In this document: piece by piece, positions 26,585 through 35,300 of the stretch
Layout of the letters: each line of letters starts with the position of its first letter
Numbering within the stretch: the first letter of the stretch is position 1
From: Candidatus Poribacteria bacterium
Lineage (GTDB): Bacteria; Poribacteria; WGA-4E; UBA9662
Assembly: GCA_002709695.1 (NCBI GenBank)
Contig: PAQF01000029.1
Span: forward strand, 1-53,184
DNA length: 53,184 bases
Direction: 5' to 3'
The notes under the pieces: model-generated
What the model was told of the DNA's origin: nothing
The model's input: only the letters and a program-made list of their open reading frames with translations
Databases searched by the model: none
Translations under genes and position numbers: made by a program

Positions 26585-28021
26585 TTATCCAAATGGGTTC
26601 TCGTTGGGATAAGCTTCCATCCCCATCTCGGAAATGTCGAGTCCTATTGTTTCTGTTTCTTGCTCGACTCGTAGTCCCAAAGTCGCTTTAATAATTGTCC
26701 AGACAATAAGTGCTAAGGTAAATGTAAATACGCCTACTGCAATTACACCTACAAATTGGCCTATAAGCAAATCCACGCCGCCTCCATAGAAGAGCCCATT
26801 AACGCCTATTCCTCCCAGAGTAGCTTCCGCGAAAAGCCCAACAGCTAATGTCCCCCAGATGCCATTGGTTAAATGAACCGATAGTGCTCCTACTGGATCA
26901 TCCATACGGATTTTATCAAAGAAGAGGACACTGAACACAACCAAGACTCCTGCGATAATCCCGATAATTACGGATGGGATTGGATTGACAAACGCGCATG
27001 GGGCTGTGATGGCAACTAGTCCTGCTAGCGCTCCATTGATAGTCATGCTGAAGTCCGGTTTGCCTAGCAATAGCCATGAGACAATGGTAGAAGTCAAGAG
27101 ACCTGCTGCACAGGACAGGTTTGTCGTTACCACGATGTGAGCTACAGACTTAGCTCTTTCTCCTGTGATACTCATTGTACTACCAGGATTGAAACCGAAC
27201 CAGCCCAGCCAGAGAATCATACTGCCAATGAAGACAAGTGTCATACTATGGCCGGGAATTGGTGAGACCGCCCCGTCCTTTCGATACTTGCCGAGTCTGG
27301 GGCCAAGCAGTATAATTCCTGCTAAACCTGCCCAACCACCTACTGAGTGGACAACTGTTGATCCTGCAAAATCCCACATTCCCATATTAGCTAACCATCC
27401 GCCTCCCCAGATCCAGTGTCCAGTAACAGGGTAGCTGAAGGCGACAAGGAAAATAGTAAAGGCCATATAGGATTTATAGTGGATACGTTCCGCTACACAA
27501 CCTGAAACAATAGTAGCTGCTGTTCCTGCAAATACTAGTTGGAAGAAAAATTTGGCGAAAAGTGGAATACCGGTCCAGTTAATAGAACTGTAAACTCCGT
27601 TATATGAATCCCCTGTTATAGGACTGTTATCAGCGCCAGTAACAAACCAACCTGTTGTGCCTAGGAAGGCGTTACCGTCCCCAAACATGATTGCCCATCC
27701 TATAATCCAGAAGGCTATGGATGAGATTCCAAAAACAACAAAATTTTTGCCTAAGATGTTGACAACATTCTTAGCTCGACAGAAACCAGCTTCGATGCAT
27801 CCAAATCCTGCATTCATGAAGAACACTAGCATACTTGCAACTAAAACCCATAAGGTATCGACGGCAACATCGGTTGTCCAAGCTGAATCTACTCCGTGAT
27901 CATCAGCCAAAACGGCAATAGAGGTGGAGGATACGAGCACGATGAGGATGGGAATTTGGAGTGAATGTTTAGATAGATTCAACACTTTGTTCTGAGCCTT
28001 TTGGTTATGGCTCTTGTTCAT
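26585..28021 (-). CDS. amt: ammonium transporter (Amt/Mep/Rh family)
   Basis: 478 aa. A hydrophobic N-terminal segment, probably a signal peptide, ends near SIAVLADDHG, leaving about 11 transmembrane helices. Family signatures include FFMNAGFGCIEAGFCRAKN near the start, the pore region WDFAGSTVVHSVGGWAGL with the first pore His, and SVHLTNGIWGTLAVG with the second. It conducts ammonium or ammonia across the inner membrane. Its C-terminal cytoplasmic tail ends GMEAYPNENPFG. It is about 180 bases downstream of a second, less similar amt gene on the same strand. No glnB/glnK regulator gene is adjacent. Confidence 0.95.
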   Translation of the reverse strand: MNKSHNQKAQNKVLNLSKHSLQIPILIVLVSSTSIAVLADDHGVDSAWTTDVAVDTLWVLVASMLVFFMNAGFGCIEAGFCRAKNVVNILGKNFVVFGISSIAFWIIGWAIMFGDGNAFLGTTGWFVTGADNSPITGDSYNGVYSSINWTGIPLFAKFFFQLVFAGTAATIVSGCVAERIHYKSYMAFTIFLVAFSYPVTGHWIWGGGWLANMGMWDFAGSTVVHSVGGWAGLAGIILLGPRLGKYRKDGAVSPIPGHSMTLVFIGSMILWLGWFGFNPGSTMSITGERAKSVAHIVVTTNLSCAAGLLTSTIVSWLLLGKPDFSMTINGALAGLVAITAPCAFVNPIPSVIIGIIAGVLVVFSVLFFDKIRMDDPVGALSVHLTNGIWGTLAVGLFAEATLGGIGVNGLFYGGGVDLLIGQFVGVIAVGVFTFTLALIVWTIIKATLGLRVEQETETIGLDISEMGMEAYPNENPFG

Positions 28022-28141
28022 GTGTTAATATTTTTCCTGGGTTTTCAGTATTGGTTAGCTACTGAATGTGTATTTTGTATAGTGGAGCTCGATGGGAGTC
28101 TGTATGTTTCCCGCTACTTTGTTAGTTTCTGATTTCGGATC

Positions 28142-28180
28142 AAATGCTAGTGTTATGGCATTGCCATAACACTAGCATTT
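28142..28180. terminator. long perfect palindrome between the two amt genes
   Basis: A 19-base inverted repeat (28142-28160 with 28162-28180) with a single central base, so the RNA would form a long hairpin with a tiny loop. It lies 24 bases after the stop of the amt gene at 28204, where a terminator is expected, but the poly-U tract is short. It may end or attenuate read-through into the next amt gene. Confidence 0.6.
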
Positions 28181-28203
28181 ATATTTTAAGGAAGGGAATT
28201 CCT

Positions 28204-29535
28204 TTAGAGATCGTATCCGCGCTCGTTGTGAAGAGACAGGTCTAGGCCTTCTTGCTCCTGATCCTCATCCACACGTAGGCCGACAACGACATCAACGATT
28301 TTCAGGATAATGAAGGAAAGAACGCCCGAGTATATAATAGTAAATAGCAAGCTGTAGATTTGAGCCAAAACTTGTTTACCTATTGTTACTCCGTCACCCA
28401 ATCCTTGACCACCAAGGTCGGAGGAGACAAATATGCCTGTCAAAATACAGCCGACTATACCACCGATACCATGCACACCGAAAGCATCCAGTGAATCGTC
28501 ATAACCAAGTTTTTGTTTGAGACTAGTGGCCCCCCAGAAACAGATAACACCTGAGGCAAAACCAACGACAATTGCCCCCATTGGGCCTACACTTCCAGAG
28601 GCCGGAGTAATAGCAACTAATCCGGCTACAGCACCCGTAACGATGCCTAGTACGCTTGGTTTCCCATGTTTAGCCCATTCGACAGCCATCCAGGCAAGAG
28701 CTGCAGTAGCCGTCGAAATTTGTGTTACCAGCATTGCCATGCCAGCTGTTCCATCGGCGGCCAAAGCACTACCGGCGTTGAAACCAAACCAGCCAACCCA
28801 TAACATGGAAGCACCAACCACTGTTAAAGTTAAATTGTGTGGTGGCATTGGCGTTTTAGGATACCCGTTTCGGTTACCGATTAGAAAAACGGCAACCAAA
28901 GCTGCGATACCAGCATTGACATGAACAACTGTTCCACCTGCAAAGTCGAGCGCGCCTAGAATATCACCGAAAAACGAACCGTCGCCTGACCAAGCCATGT
29001 GGCAAATCGGAGCGTAAACAACCAATGACCAAATGGCCGAGAAAAGTAGCATAGCTGAAAACTTCATCCGTTCGGCAAAAGCCCCTGCGATCAAGGCTGG
29101 AGTGATAATAGCAAAAGTAAGCTGGAACATAATAAGCACGGTTTCCGGAATTGTACCACTCATTGCATCAGCACCAATTCCTGCTAGGAATGCTTTACCC
29201 AAACCTCCTACAAAAGAGTTTAAGTTCATTTCGCCCGCGGTCATCCCAGTAGTGTCAAAGGCTAAGCTATAGCCGAATAAAACCCATACAATAGTGATTA
29301 GTCCGGTTAAGGCAAAGCACTGCATTAGCACAGATAGAACATTTTTACTCCGTACCAAACCACCGTAGAACAAAGCCAATCCGGGTATGGTCATGAACAA
29401 AACTAATGCTACCGAAACTAGCATCCAGGCTGTATCACCTGAATCTAAGGCTGATTCATCAGCGAAAGACAAAGTTGAGAATCCGAATAGAAAAGCCGCT
29501 AGCAAGATTGCGTAGGCCATTTTCTTTGTTTGCAT
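28204..29535 (-). CDS. amt: ammonium transporter (AmtB-like)
   Basis: 443 aa with a signal peptide (AYAILLAAFLFGFSTLSFA) and AGGAG eight bases before the ATG. The AmtB-type motifs are clear: PGLALFYGGLVRSKNVLS, the first pore His in LDFAGGTVVHVNAGIAAL and the second in DAFGVHGIGGIVG. The tail VDEDQEQEGLDLSLHNERGYDL matches the C-terminal region that receives P-II proteins in AmtB. It transports ammonium across the inner membrane. It is upstream of the other amt gene; the pair may be co-regulated by nitrogen. Upstream DNA has two inverted repeats (29671 and 29851). Confidence 0.95.
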   Translation of the reverse strand: MQTKKMAYAILLAAFLFGFSTLSFADESALDSGDTAWMLVSVALVLFMTIPGLALFYGGLVRSKNVLSVLMQCFALTGLITIVWVLFGYSLAFDTTGMTAGEMNLNSFVGGLGKAFLAGIGADAMSGTIPETVLIMFQLTFAIITPALIAGAFAERMKFSAMLLFSAIWSLVVYAPICHMAWSGDGSFFGDILGALDFAGGTVVHVNAGIAALVAVFLIGNRNGYPKTPMPPHNLTLTVVGASMLWVGWFGFNAGSALAADGTAGMAMLVTQISTATAALAWMAVEWAKHGKPSVLGIVTGAVAGLVAITPASGSVGPMGAIVVGFASGVICFWGATSLKQKLGYDDSLDAFGVHGIGGIVGCILTGIFVSSDLGGQGLGDGVTIGKQVLAQIYSLLFTIIYSGVLSFIILKIVDVVVGLRVDEDQEQEGLDLSLHNERGYDL

Positions 29536-29670
29536 TTTATTACTCCTAGTGGTAATGAAAATAATTATAATGGAAGGTTGAGAATTATAATGCGAGATCT
29601 TACCTTGAATCGTATTATGTGAAAACGATAATCCGGTTTTGTGTTGTATACTCCCTTCAAAGTCAAAGCA

Positions 29671-29692
29671 ATACGATAGGTTGCTATCGTAT
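29671..29692. promoter_or_regulatory. 9-bp inverted repeat upstream of amt
   Basis: ATACGATAG and CTATCGTAT (29671-29679, 29684-29692) flank GTTG. It is about 140 bases upstream of the AmtB-like gene start. It could be an operator or a leader hairpin. Confidence 0.4.
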
Positions 29693-29850
29693 GTGGACTA
29701 GTTTATCTTTAACCAAGAAAAAATTGCTGGTTATAAAACGCATTTGCAATATTGTCTTACAAGTAGCAATTCTCTGTCTTTGTAAAAATAAAACGAATTG
29801 TGTGATGCAAAATTGAAGATACTCACACAGGATTTTTCTGGTAATGGTAA

Positions 29851-29873
29851 ATAATATTACATTGTAATATTAT
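29851..29873. promoter_or_regulatory. 11-bp AT-rich inverted repeat upstream of amt
   Basis: A perfect dyad (29851-29861 with 29863-29873, one central base) of sequence ATAATATTACA. It looks like a dimeric regulator site but could be chance in AT-rich DNA. It is about 320 bases upstream of the AmtB-like gene. Confidence 0.35.
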
Positions 29874-30413
29874 ATTAGAGTGACGGAATAATACTTGGTA
29901 AGGTATAACAGCTTGAAAAAGATTGCAAGTTATAAATGCAAGAGTTTTTTGATAAAAGTCTGTAATTCCAATAAAGATCCTGTTGGAGTATAGCGCAACA
30001 AATGTGCCATTGGAATGGAAGTTGCGCAGTTTGTTAAGTAGCATCATTTTTTCCCATGTTTGATAGTTGTGGTATGGGGAGGTATGCGTGATTTTTTGGC
30101 AAAGGGTGCTAGGAAAACTAGCAATGATTAGTGTCGTTTAGATGATTTGGGGTGGAACTTGAATGAAATGGAAAATCTTGGTGGGGAAATTACTGAAGCC
30201 TTATTTTTTTGATCGATTAGCAATCCTTTTAGATTCAGCAACGCGATGAAGTTCTTGTTTCCCTTCCTGTTTCGTCACAGCACCTGTGGGTTTGAGACTA
30301 CTCACTGATGTTCCTCGGGTACACAATGTAGCCGCAATTGATCTAATCTTAAACATTTTCTATGATATCTTCAATGAATTAAGCATTAGTTTTGAGTTTG
30401 TTTGCGTAATGTG

Positions 30414-31160
30414 TCAATCGTCATAGTAGAGATTTCGTCCATTATTTGCCCCTCCTTGGTTCCATGTCCAAACATCTCTGAAAAATTTTTTTTTCTCTGA
30501 TGATAGGTGTTCAATTATTACTTGGGGGACAGAAGGTTTATGAAATTGACAACCAACAAAATTATAGCAGTTGAATACTGCAATTCGCGGGTAATCTGTA
30601 TTTGTCCATTTGTCTCCCGAATGGCAGAGGTTTTCTGTGAATATAATAGCTGAACCTGGTGGACAATCGTACGTTTCTAGTAGAGGTGATTCGATACATC
30701 GGTGTTCTTCCGGCATGGGAAAATCTGATTTGTGACTTCCAGGCATGAATAGTGTTCCTCCGTCGCCTCGTTTGACTTCGTTGAGTTCAAAAACCACGCG
30801 AGTTAGTGCAGAATAGATTTTCCCGTTGTGACACTGATAGCTGAAGTTTGGATTGGTGTTGCGTCCGCCACCATGAGGTGTTGGTCCTTTGTCTTCAGCG
30901 TTCCTATAAGTGAACCAGCTTGATTCCATGCGTACTTCACCAATGATCTCGTTTAAGATGTTCATGATAGTAGGGTGATCAATTAGTATGGAGGCTATGC
31001 CACCTGGAAATTTTCTTTCATGTATTGGTAAAGATTCTGGATTCGTACGAATGGTTTCAATTTGCTCTTTCAGGCTTTCAATTTCTGTTTTTTTCAGAAC
31101 TTCAGGTATCAGTAAATATCCTTTCAAATCAAAGATAAACTTCTGTTCTTCTGTCACCAC
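30414..31160 (-). CDS. phytanoyl-CoA dioxygenase (PhyH) family protein, atypical metal site
   Basis: 248 aa. GTG starts at 31160 or 31157; the latter has GAGG at better spacing. The overall PhyH fold is clear (ALTRVVFELNEVKRGDGGTLFMPGSHKS, then the distal H180 in ENLCHSGDKW and R192 in YPRIAVFN). No HxD is present: the upstream candidate histidines are H96 in TPHGGGR and H111 in QCHNGK, both followed by glycine at the Asp position. Loss of this Asp is known in Fe/2-oxoglutarate halogenases, but a PhyH subfamily with PHGG is also common, so function stays open. It lies downstream of the sulfatase on the same strand, with a terminator between. Confidence 0.8.
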   Translation of the reverse strand: MVTEEQKFIFDLKGYLLIPEVLKKTEIESLKEQIETIRTNPESLPIHERKFPGGIASILIDHPTIMNILNEIIGEVRMESSWFTYRNAEDKGPTPHGGGRNTNPNFSYQCHNGKIYSALTRVVFELNEVKRGDGGTLFMPGSHKSDFPMPEEHRCIESPLLETYDCPPGSAIIFTENLCHSGDKWTNTDYPRIAVFNCYNFVGCQFHKPSVPQVIIEHLSSEKKKFFRDVWTWNQGGANNGRNLYYDD

Positions 31161-31254
31161 ATTCCTCTATTTTCTGGTTTTTAGTGTTATACTAAACTCA
31201 TTTTTAACCTAATTATTATTGCTATAGCATAGAATTTGGTTAAAAGCACTAAAT

Positions 31255-31286
31255 AAAAGCAACTTAAATATATTTAAGTTGCTTTT
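31255..31286 (-). terminator. intrinsic terminator after the sulfatase gene
   Basis: A perfect 16-bp palindrome (31255-31286) with A-rich and T-rich arms, 30 bases past the sulfatase stop. It can work on either strand. Confidence 0.7.
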
Positions 31287-31315
31287 TGGCTTAATATCAT
31301 CTGTGGAAATGATGT

Positions 31316-32722
31316 TTAATCCGTTTGGATTACATTGTCCCATGTTGGTGATATTCCACCGTGTTTGCCAGTGGAGACATTAATGACTGGAGTTTCCAAG
31401 TTAACGCCATGTTCGATCAAGACATCGAAGTATGGTTCTCGAGTTTCGGCTAGTGTTTTTAATAGTTGTTGCCGAAGTTGATTTCTAATTTCAATTTGGG
31501 TGTTGGCAAGATTCTTTTGTTCATAGGGATCATTTTCTAGATCAAACAGAAGTTCGTGTCCTGTTTCATAGTAAGCGTATTTCCATTTGTTAGTGACTAA
31601 TCCTCGCCAATCGAGGAAATCGAGATCCCATCTTGGGTTCCCACACATTTCTAATAAGATGTGATGAGGTTCTACAAAAGGTTTATTCAGTAGAGCTGGG
31701 GAGAAATCTTGACCTTGCAGATGGCTGGGTATATCAATGCCTAAAAGGCCAAGTGTGGTCGGTAACATGTCAACTAAGCTGAAAAGCTCATTACGCATAC
31801 CTTGCGGTGGTATTCGGTTAGGCCAGTGAAATATAGCAGGAACACGTACTGATTCTTGATGAGGATTTTCTTTTCTTTCAAAAAGTCCATGGTTTCCCAT
31901 AAAGTCTCCATGGTCAGAGAAGTAAACGGTCAAAGTGTTATCTGCAAATTTTTTGTTGTTAGATAGTGCGTCTGAAACCCGTCCGAGGTTCCAGTCTAAA
32001 TTTTCTACCATCGCATAATAAGTAGCCAATTTTTCTCGCATTTCTGGTGTGTCTGAAAAATTGGGTTGGGTTTTTAGTTTTGTTGGATCAAAACGCATAA
32101 ATTGATCAGGGGCATCCAAAGGGAAATGGGGTGGTTCTACGCTCAAAACCAAGAAAAGCGGTTTCTGATGACCATACTCATTGATATACTGTATTATCAT
32201 GTCAGTAAGGACGTCGGTTTGATACCCATTGATTCTTCTGGGATTGACGTCGTTTTGATGATAGTAGAATCCTTCGAAAGGTGCGTTGTTAACTTCAAAG
32301 CCAAACCAATCCTGAAATCCTCCTCTGTGGTATTCTGGTGTGCGCATTGGCCAGCGTGTATAGTCTTGGCGATTTTGTCGAACTTCTTCTGGCTCTTGAT
32401 CTTGAACAACTCCACAGTGCCATTTTCCGAAGTAAGCAGTATGGTAGTCAGCTGTCCGTAGTATTGTGGCGGTACTGGGTGATGTTGCTTTATAAACATC
32501 AAAGAAAAATTGCACAGGTCCAGCATGAGCATGGCGACCAGAGAAAATTGTTCCTCGTGATGGTGTACAGATAGGACAATTGGCGTAGGCATTGCGAAAA
32601 CTGACCCCTTCTGATGCAAGTTGATCCATATTTGGGGTACTAACGTTTGGGTCACCTATGTGGCTCATGGCTGTTCCGCAATGTTCATCTGAAAGAATAT
32701 AAATAATGTGTGGGTTTTTCAT
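31316..32722 (-). CDS. sulfatase (arylsulfatase family)
   Basis: 468 aa with AGGAG before the ATG. The active-site motif is C52-T-P-S-R, the Cys-type site modified to formylglycine. The metal ligands are recognisable in ILSDEHCG (residues 10-17) and YFSDHGDFMGNHGLF (about 260-275). No signal peptide is seen, so it may be cytoplasmic. It would remove sulfate esters from a polysaccharide or small molecule. Maturation needs a formylglycine-generating enzyme or anSME; the SUMF1-domain protein at 39757 lacks the FGE cysteines and is unlikely to do this. It is followed by a strong terminator. Confidence 0.92.
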   Translation of the reverse strand: MKNPHIIYILSDEHCGTAMSHIGDPNVSTPNMDQLASEGVSFRNAYANCPICTPSRGTIFSGRHAHAGPVQFFFDVYKATSPSTATILRTADYHTAYFGKWHCGVVQDQEPEEVRQNRQDYTRWPMRTPEYHRGGFQDWFGFEVNNAPFEGFYYHQNDVNPRRINGYQTDVLTDMIIQYINEYGHQKPLFLVLSVEPPHFPLDAPDQFMRFDPTKLKTQPNFSDTPEMREKLATYYAMVENLDWNLGRVSDALSNNKKFADNTLTVYFSDHGDFMGNHGLFERKENPHQESVRVPAIFHWPNRIPPQGMRNELFSLVDMLPTTLGLLGIDIPSHLQGQDFSPALLNKPFVEPHHILLEMCGNPRWDLDFLDWRGLVTNKWKYAYYETGHELLFDLENDPYEQKNLANTQIEIRNQLRQQLLKTLAETREPYFDVLIEHGVNLETPVINVSTGKHGGISPTWDNVIQTD

Positions 32723-32761
32723 GTTGCTCCTAATATTAAGATCTAGAAAAAATCGAGAAAT

Positions 32762-33242
32762 TTACCTCAATAATGCATCAAATTGAATTGTGATGGCGTA
32801 TCCGGCACGACGTGGGTTAGCGCCATCTATGAATGTACTTTCTACTTGGTCAACAGTGATACTTTGGTTTCTTTCTACTGCTTCTGTACAAGTTGGAAGT
32901 GTTCGTACGTTATGTCCTCGTGTAGTAAGTTCTCTTATTTGGATAGAATCCGTTTGATACCTACATCAGTGCTGGATTGCCCAACTCGGGGGTGGGCTGC
33001 TTCAATGGCTGTTTGAATGTTCATCATAATGTTTAATTAAGTTCAGAATCATCTGTGGTTTCAGGAAAAAGGTCGGACCAATTCATGAAATTATTAAGGA
33101 ACATACCCATATTACCTAAAACAATGCCAGATCCGAAACCTGAGCTAAAGACCCTGAGTGTTGTTGCTACAGCGTTGCCTTGATTGTAAATTACATCAAA
33201 GTGAGTTGTACATTCGTTGAAGTATTCGCACACTAGCTAAGC
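32762..33242 (-). pseudogene. gamma-glutamyltransferase pseudogene (C-terminal part)
   Basis: Three reverse-frame pieces lie in the order expected for the small subunit of gamma-glutamyltransferase. TTHFDVIYNQGNAVATTL and GSGFGSGIVLGNMGMFLNNFM (33233-33033) begin at the catalytic Thr region. Next is IQTAIEAAHPRVGQ in the following frame (about 32950-33025), and then LTTRGHNVRTL to GANPRRAGYAI in a third frame, ending at the stop at 32762. At least two frameshifts break it, and the large N-terminal subunit is missing. The intact enzyme is periplasmic and cleaves glutathione. Confidence 0.85.
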
Positions 33243-33420
33243 TCGCAATTGGATGTGCTCTAGCAATCATGCTATGTGTATCTGGTTACTGTTGGATGGT
33301 GAGTAGTGCTGTGTGAAGGGAATGCCATAATTAACTTTTGTTCTGAGTTACGATTCGATCCAAATTGAGTCCATTTCCATTATTAAATAGATGTGAACGT
33401 TTGTCAATTGGTGATTGTAT

Positions 33421-33930
33421 TTAACCGGAACTTTTAGAAAAGGTTTTCAGCTGACATAGTGATAGAAGCGAACATATCTTTCTGGGCGTAATGGGCAGAA
33501 TCTTAAACCTGTTAAATTTGGTTTTCCCTTCATCTGTTTTATCTTTTTTGTTGAGGTAGACGCCACTCGAGGGCACCTCCAGACATGCTTTTATGAAGTT
33601 GCATTGCTGACCCAATGCTTGTTGTTTGGATTGTGTCTGAGGAAATTTGGTTGAATATATCTGGTTCAGTCCCATAAGTAGAAATGTTTGTAACCGGTTG
33701 CTAAATTGTGCCATTGTACCATTATCCTTTCCAAAATCGGGATATTGCACTCGTCACGATTAAATGATCTAAAGTAGGTTTCTAGTTTGGGGGTTTGGTG
33801 AGTAGCTAAAATGTAGGTGGGATCTTCCGCTACTTTGTAGGGATCTGAGTCTTTTAAGTAGATACCATCAAATCCCCCTGTTTTTAAACCTCCAGTCACT
33901 TCGAAATTGCGGATTCGATGTCTGTTTTCA
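33421..33930 (-). pseudogene. unidentified decayed gene
   Basis: Adjacent reverse frames (33666-33899 and 33421-33750) overlap in different phases and both look protein-like, for example EVTGGLKTGGFDGIYLKDSDP then NGTMAQFSNRLQTFLLMGLNQ. Upstream to about 34110 more broken coding-like sequence can be read (KAEGFDVK, LTEQQPCHNAFTIVKTDI). This looks like one gene scattered by frameshifts and stops. I do not recognise the family. Confidence 0.45.
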
Positions 33931-34322
33931 CAATGGTGAAAGCATTATGGCAAGGTTGCTGTTCGGTTAACTTCAATTCGTGGTGCCTAGAACTGATCTG
34001 TGAACTCTACCCCTGTGACTGGATACCGCAGTTAGGAACTCATGGGATTTATTTGACATCAAATCCTTCTGCTTTAGCATATTTGTTGATGTCGAGGAGG
34101 GATATATGTTAGTTAAATCCAAATGGATTTATATGGTCGAGTACACATTAATTGTAGTATAAGGATTCAAGAGGGGAAATTAAAGTTGCTAAGCTTATTT
34201 AGGTCTAAATCTGTATTATATGGCAATGAGTACAAAGAATTAGGTTCTTCAGACTCATTCAGTTGCAAAACAAGTTGATTCGTTTTACTGTGGTTTAGCG
34301 AGTTAAATTGATAAGAACTTAC
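33931..34322. other. non-coding or fully decayed stretch
   Basis: About 390 bases. The left part may be the 5' end of the decayed gene at 33421-33930; the right part, up to the LamG gene stop, shows nothing recognisable. Confidence 0.4.
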
Positions 34323-35057
34323 TTAGTTCTTAATGTTTCCCCAAGTCATAGCTAATTTACCTTTGAGATCGATAGCCATTGATTCTTGATAGTTTTTCTT
34401 TACCTCTTGGGGAGTTAGGGCACGAAGATAAATAGCGACTTCGTCCATATCACCGTCAAAATACCAAGGCTTAATGAAGTTATTACGGTCATGCCCTACA
34501 GCGACGACAACATGACTAATTCCCGTTCGGGCGGTGATTTTACCTCCCTGGTCACCAGCTGGTGAACCATTTAGATATAATGTCTTGATATCATTCTTTC
34601 CGTCGGCTACATAGGTGATGTGTGTCCATTCTTCAGCTTTTATTGGTGATTTTGTTTTGAAGACACCAAAACCGTCGCCAGCTCGTTGAGTTTCTACTGT
34701 TCCATTTGCGTTCAGTTGTAGCCAAGCGTCACCTCCACCATTGGGGTTATCGTCCCAGATGATAACCTTTGGGGCCTCAGGAAACTTATCGACTTTTATC
34801 CACATAGCATAGGTTAAATCCTGACCTTCTGTTACATCCCCCATAACAATATAGTCTTCCTTGCCATTAAATTTCAGAGCTTCATTGACTTTGCCTTTAA
34901 CGATTTTTGGCCGTCCCTTGATTTCTCCGGGATGCTCGTTCCCAACCTGATCTAGTGCTTCACCTGCGTTAATGTTGGTATTTTTTTTGTCAAAGGTCCA
35001 GTGACTAATTAAGCCGTCCTCTACTGCTTGGCCTTTTGTTGTTGTCGGATGTAGCAT
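34323..35057 (-). CDS. LamG-like jellyroll fold (concanavalin A-like) protein, N-terminus probably frameshifted
   Basis: 244 aa from the internal ATG at 35057. The LamG/laminin_G_3 domain fills most of it: LISHWTFDKKN, LKFNGKEDYIVMG, TYAMWIKVDKF, EEWTHITYVADG, LYLNGSPAG and YFDGDMDEVAIYLRALTP. These domains bind glycans and usually sit in exported proteins. The frame upstream of 35057 encodes a hydrophobic stretch (FIFLAVITSLML) with no start codon. An ATG at 35112 in another frame encodes MELRINYKF, so removing one base near 35085 would restore a normal signal peptide. As it stands the protein may stay in the cytoplasm or not be made. The structured leader at 35150-35366 lies just upstream. 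Confidence 0.7.
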   Translation of the reverse strand: MLHPTTTKGQAVEDGLISHWTFDKKNTNINAGEALDQVGNEHPGEIKGRPKIVKGKVNEALKFNGKEDYIVMGDVTEGQDLTYAMWIKVDKFPEAPKVIIWDDNPNGGGDAWLQLNANGTVETQRAGDGFGVFKTKSPIKAEEWTHITYVADGKNDIKTLYLNGSPAGDQGGKITARTGISHVVVAVGHDRNNFIKPWYFDGDMDEVAIYLRALTPQEVKKNYQESMAIDLKGKLAMTWGNIKN

Positions 35058-35160
35058 TAGTGATGTTATAACGGCCAGAAAGATGAAATTTATAGTTTAT
35101 TCTAAGTTCCATTACCATCTTTATTAGCGTCCGAATATTCTGAGTTTAGATGTCAAATAA

Positions 35161-35200
35161 ATAAGGAAGCGTAGGTTAATTACACCCTACGCTTCCTTAT
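35161..35200 (-). terminator. intrinsic terminator of the structured leader
   Basis: A perfect 15-bp stem (35161-35175 with 35186-35200) with a 10-base loop, followed on the reverse strand by TTATTT. Confidence 0.75.
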
Positions 35201-35258
35201 GTAGGTGGTTACGTTCTGACCACCTCTTACGAATTGATCATGGGAGGTGCTCTGTCCC

Positions 35259-35300
35259 TTAAGAGACAGCACCTCCCATGATCATGTCATAATTAGACAT
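35259..35300 (-). CDS. 13-residue leader peptide or micropeptide
   Basis: The ORF encodes MSNYDMIMGGAVS. GGAGG lies seven bases before the ATG, the best ribosome site in the neighbourhood, and a plausible promoter is about 37 bases further up. The second half of the ORF forms one arm of a 15-bp hairpin, so translation and folding would compete. No known peptide family is recognised, and no modification enzyme is nearby. It may be a leader peptide sensing translation, or a chance ORF in a structured RNA. Confidence 0.4.
   Translation of the reverse strand: MSNYDMIMGGAVS

Larger units (their letters stand above)
29536..30413. other. intergenic region with inverted repeats upstream of amt
   Basis: About 880 bases. 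It holds two perfect inverted repeats listed separately, AT-rich promoter-like DNA close to the amt start (TATAAT-like hexamers on the reverse strand near 29567 and 29586), and no convincing gene. A 51-codon reverse frame at 30201-30356 is basic and lacks a good ribosome site. Confidence 0.5.

Noticed and set aside
30201-30356. A 51-codon basic reverse frame near the PhyH gene
   Set aside because: No convincing Shine-Dalgarno and no recognisable motif; kept only as a remark on the intergenic region.
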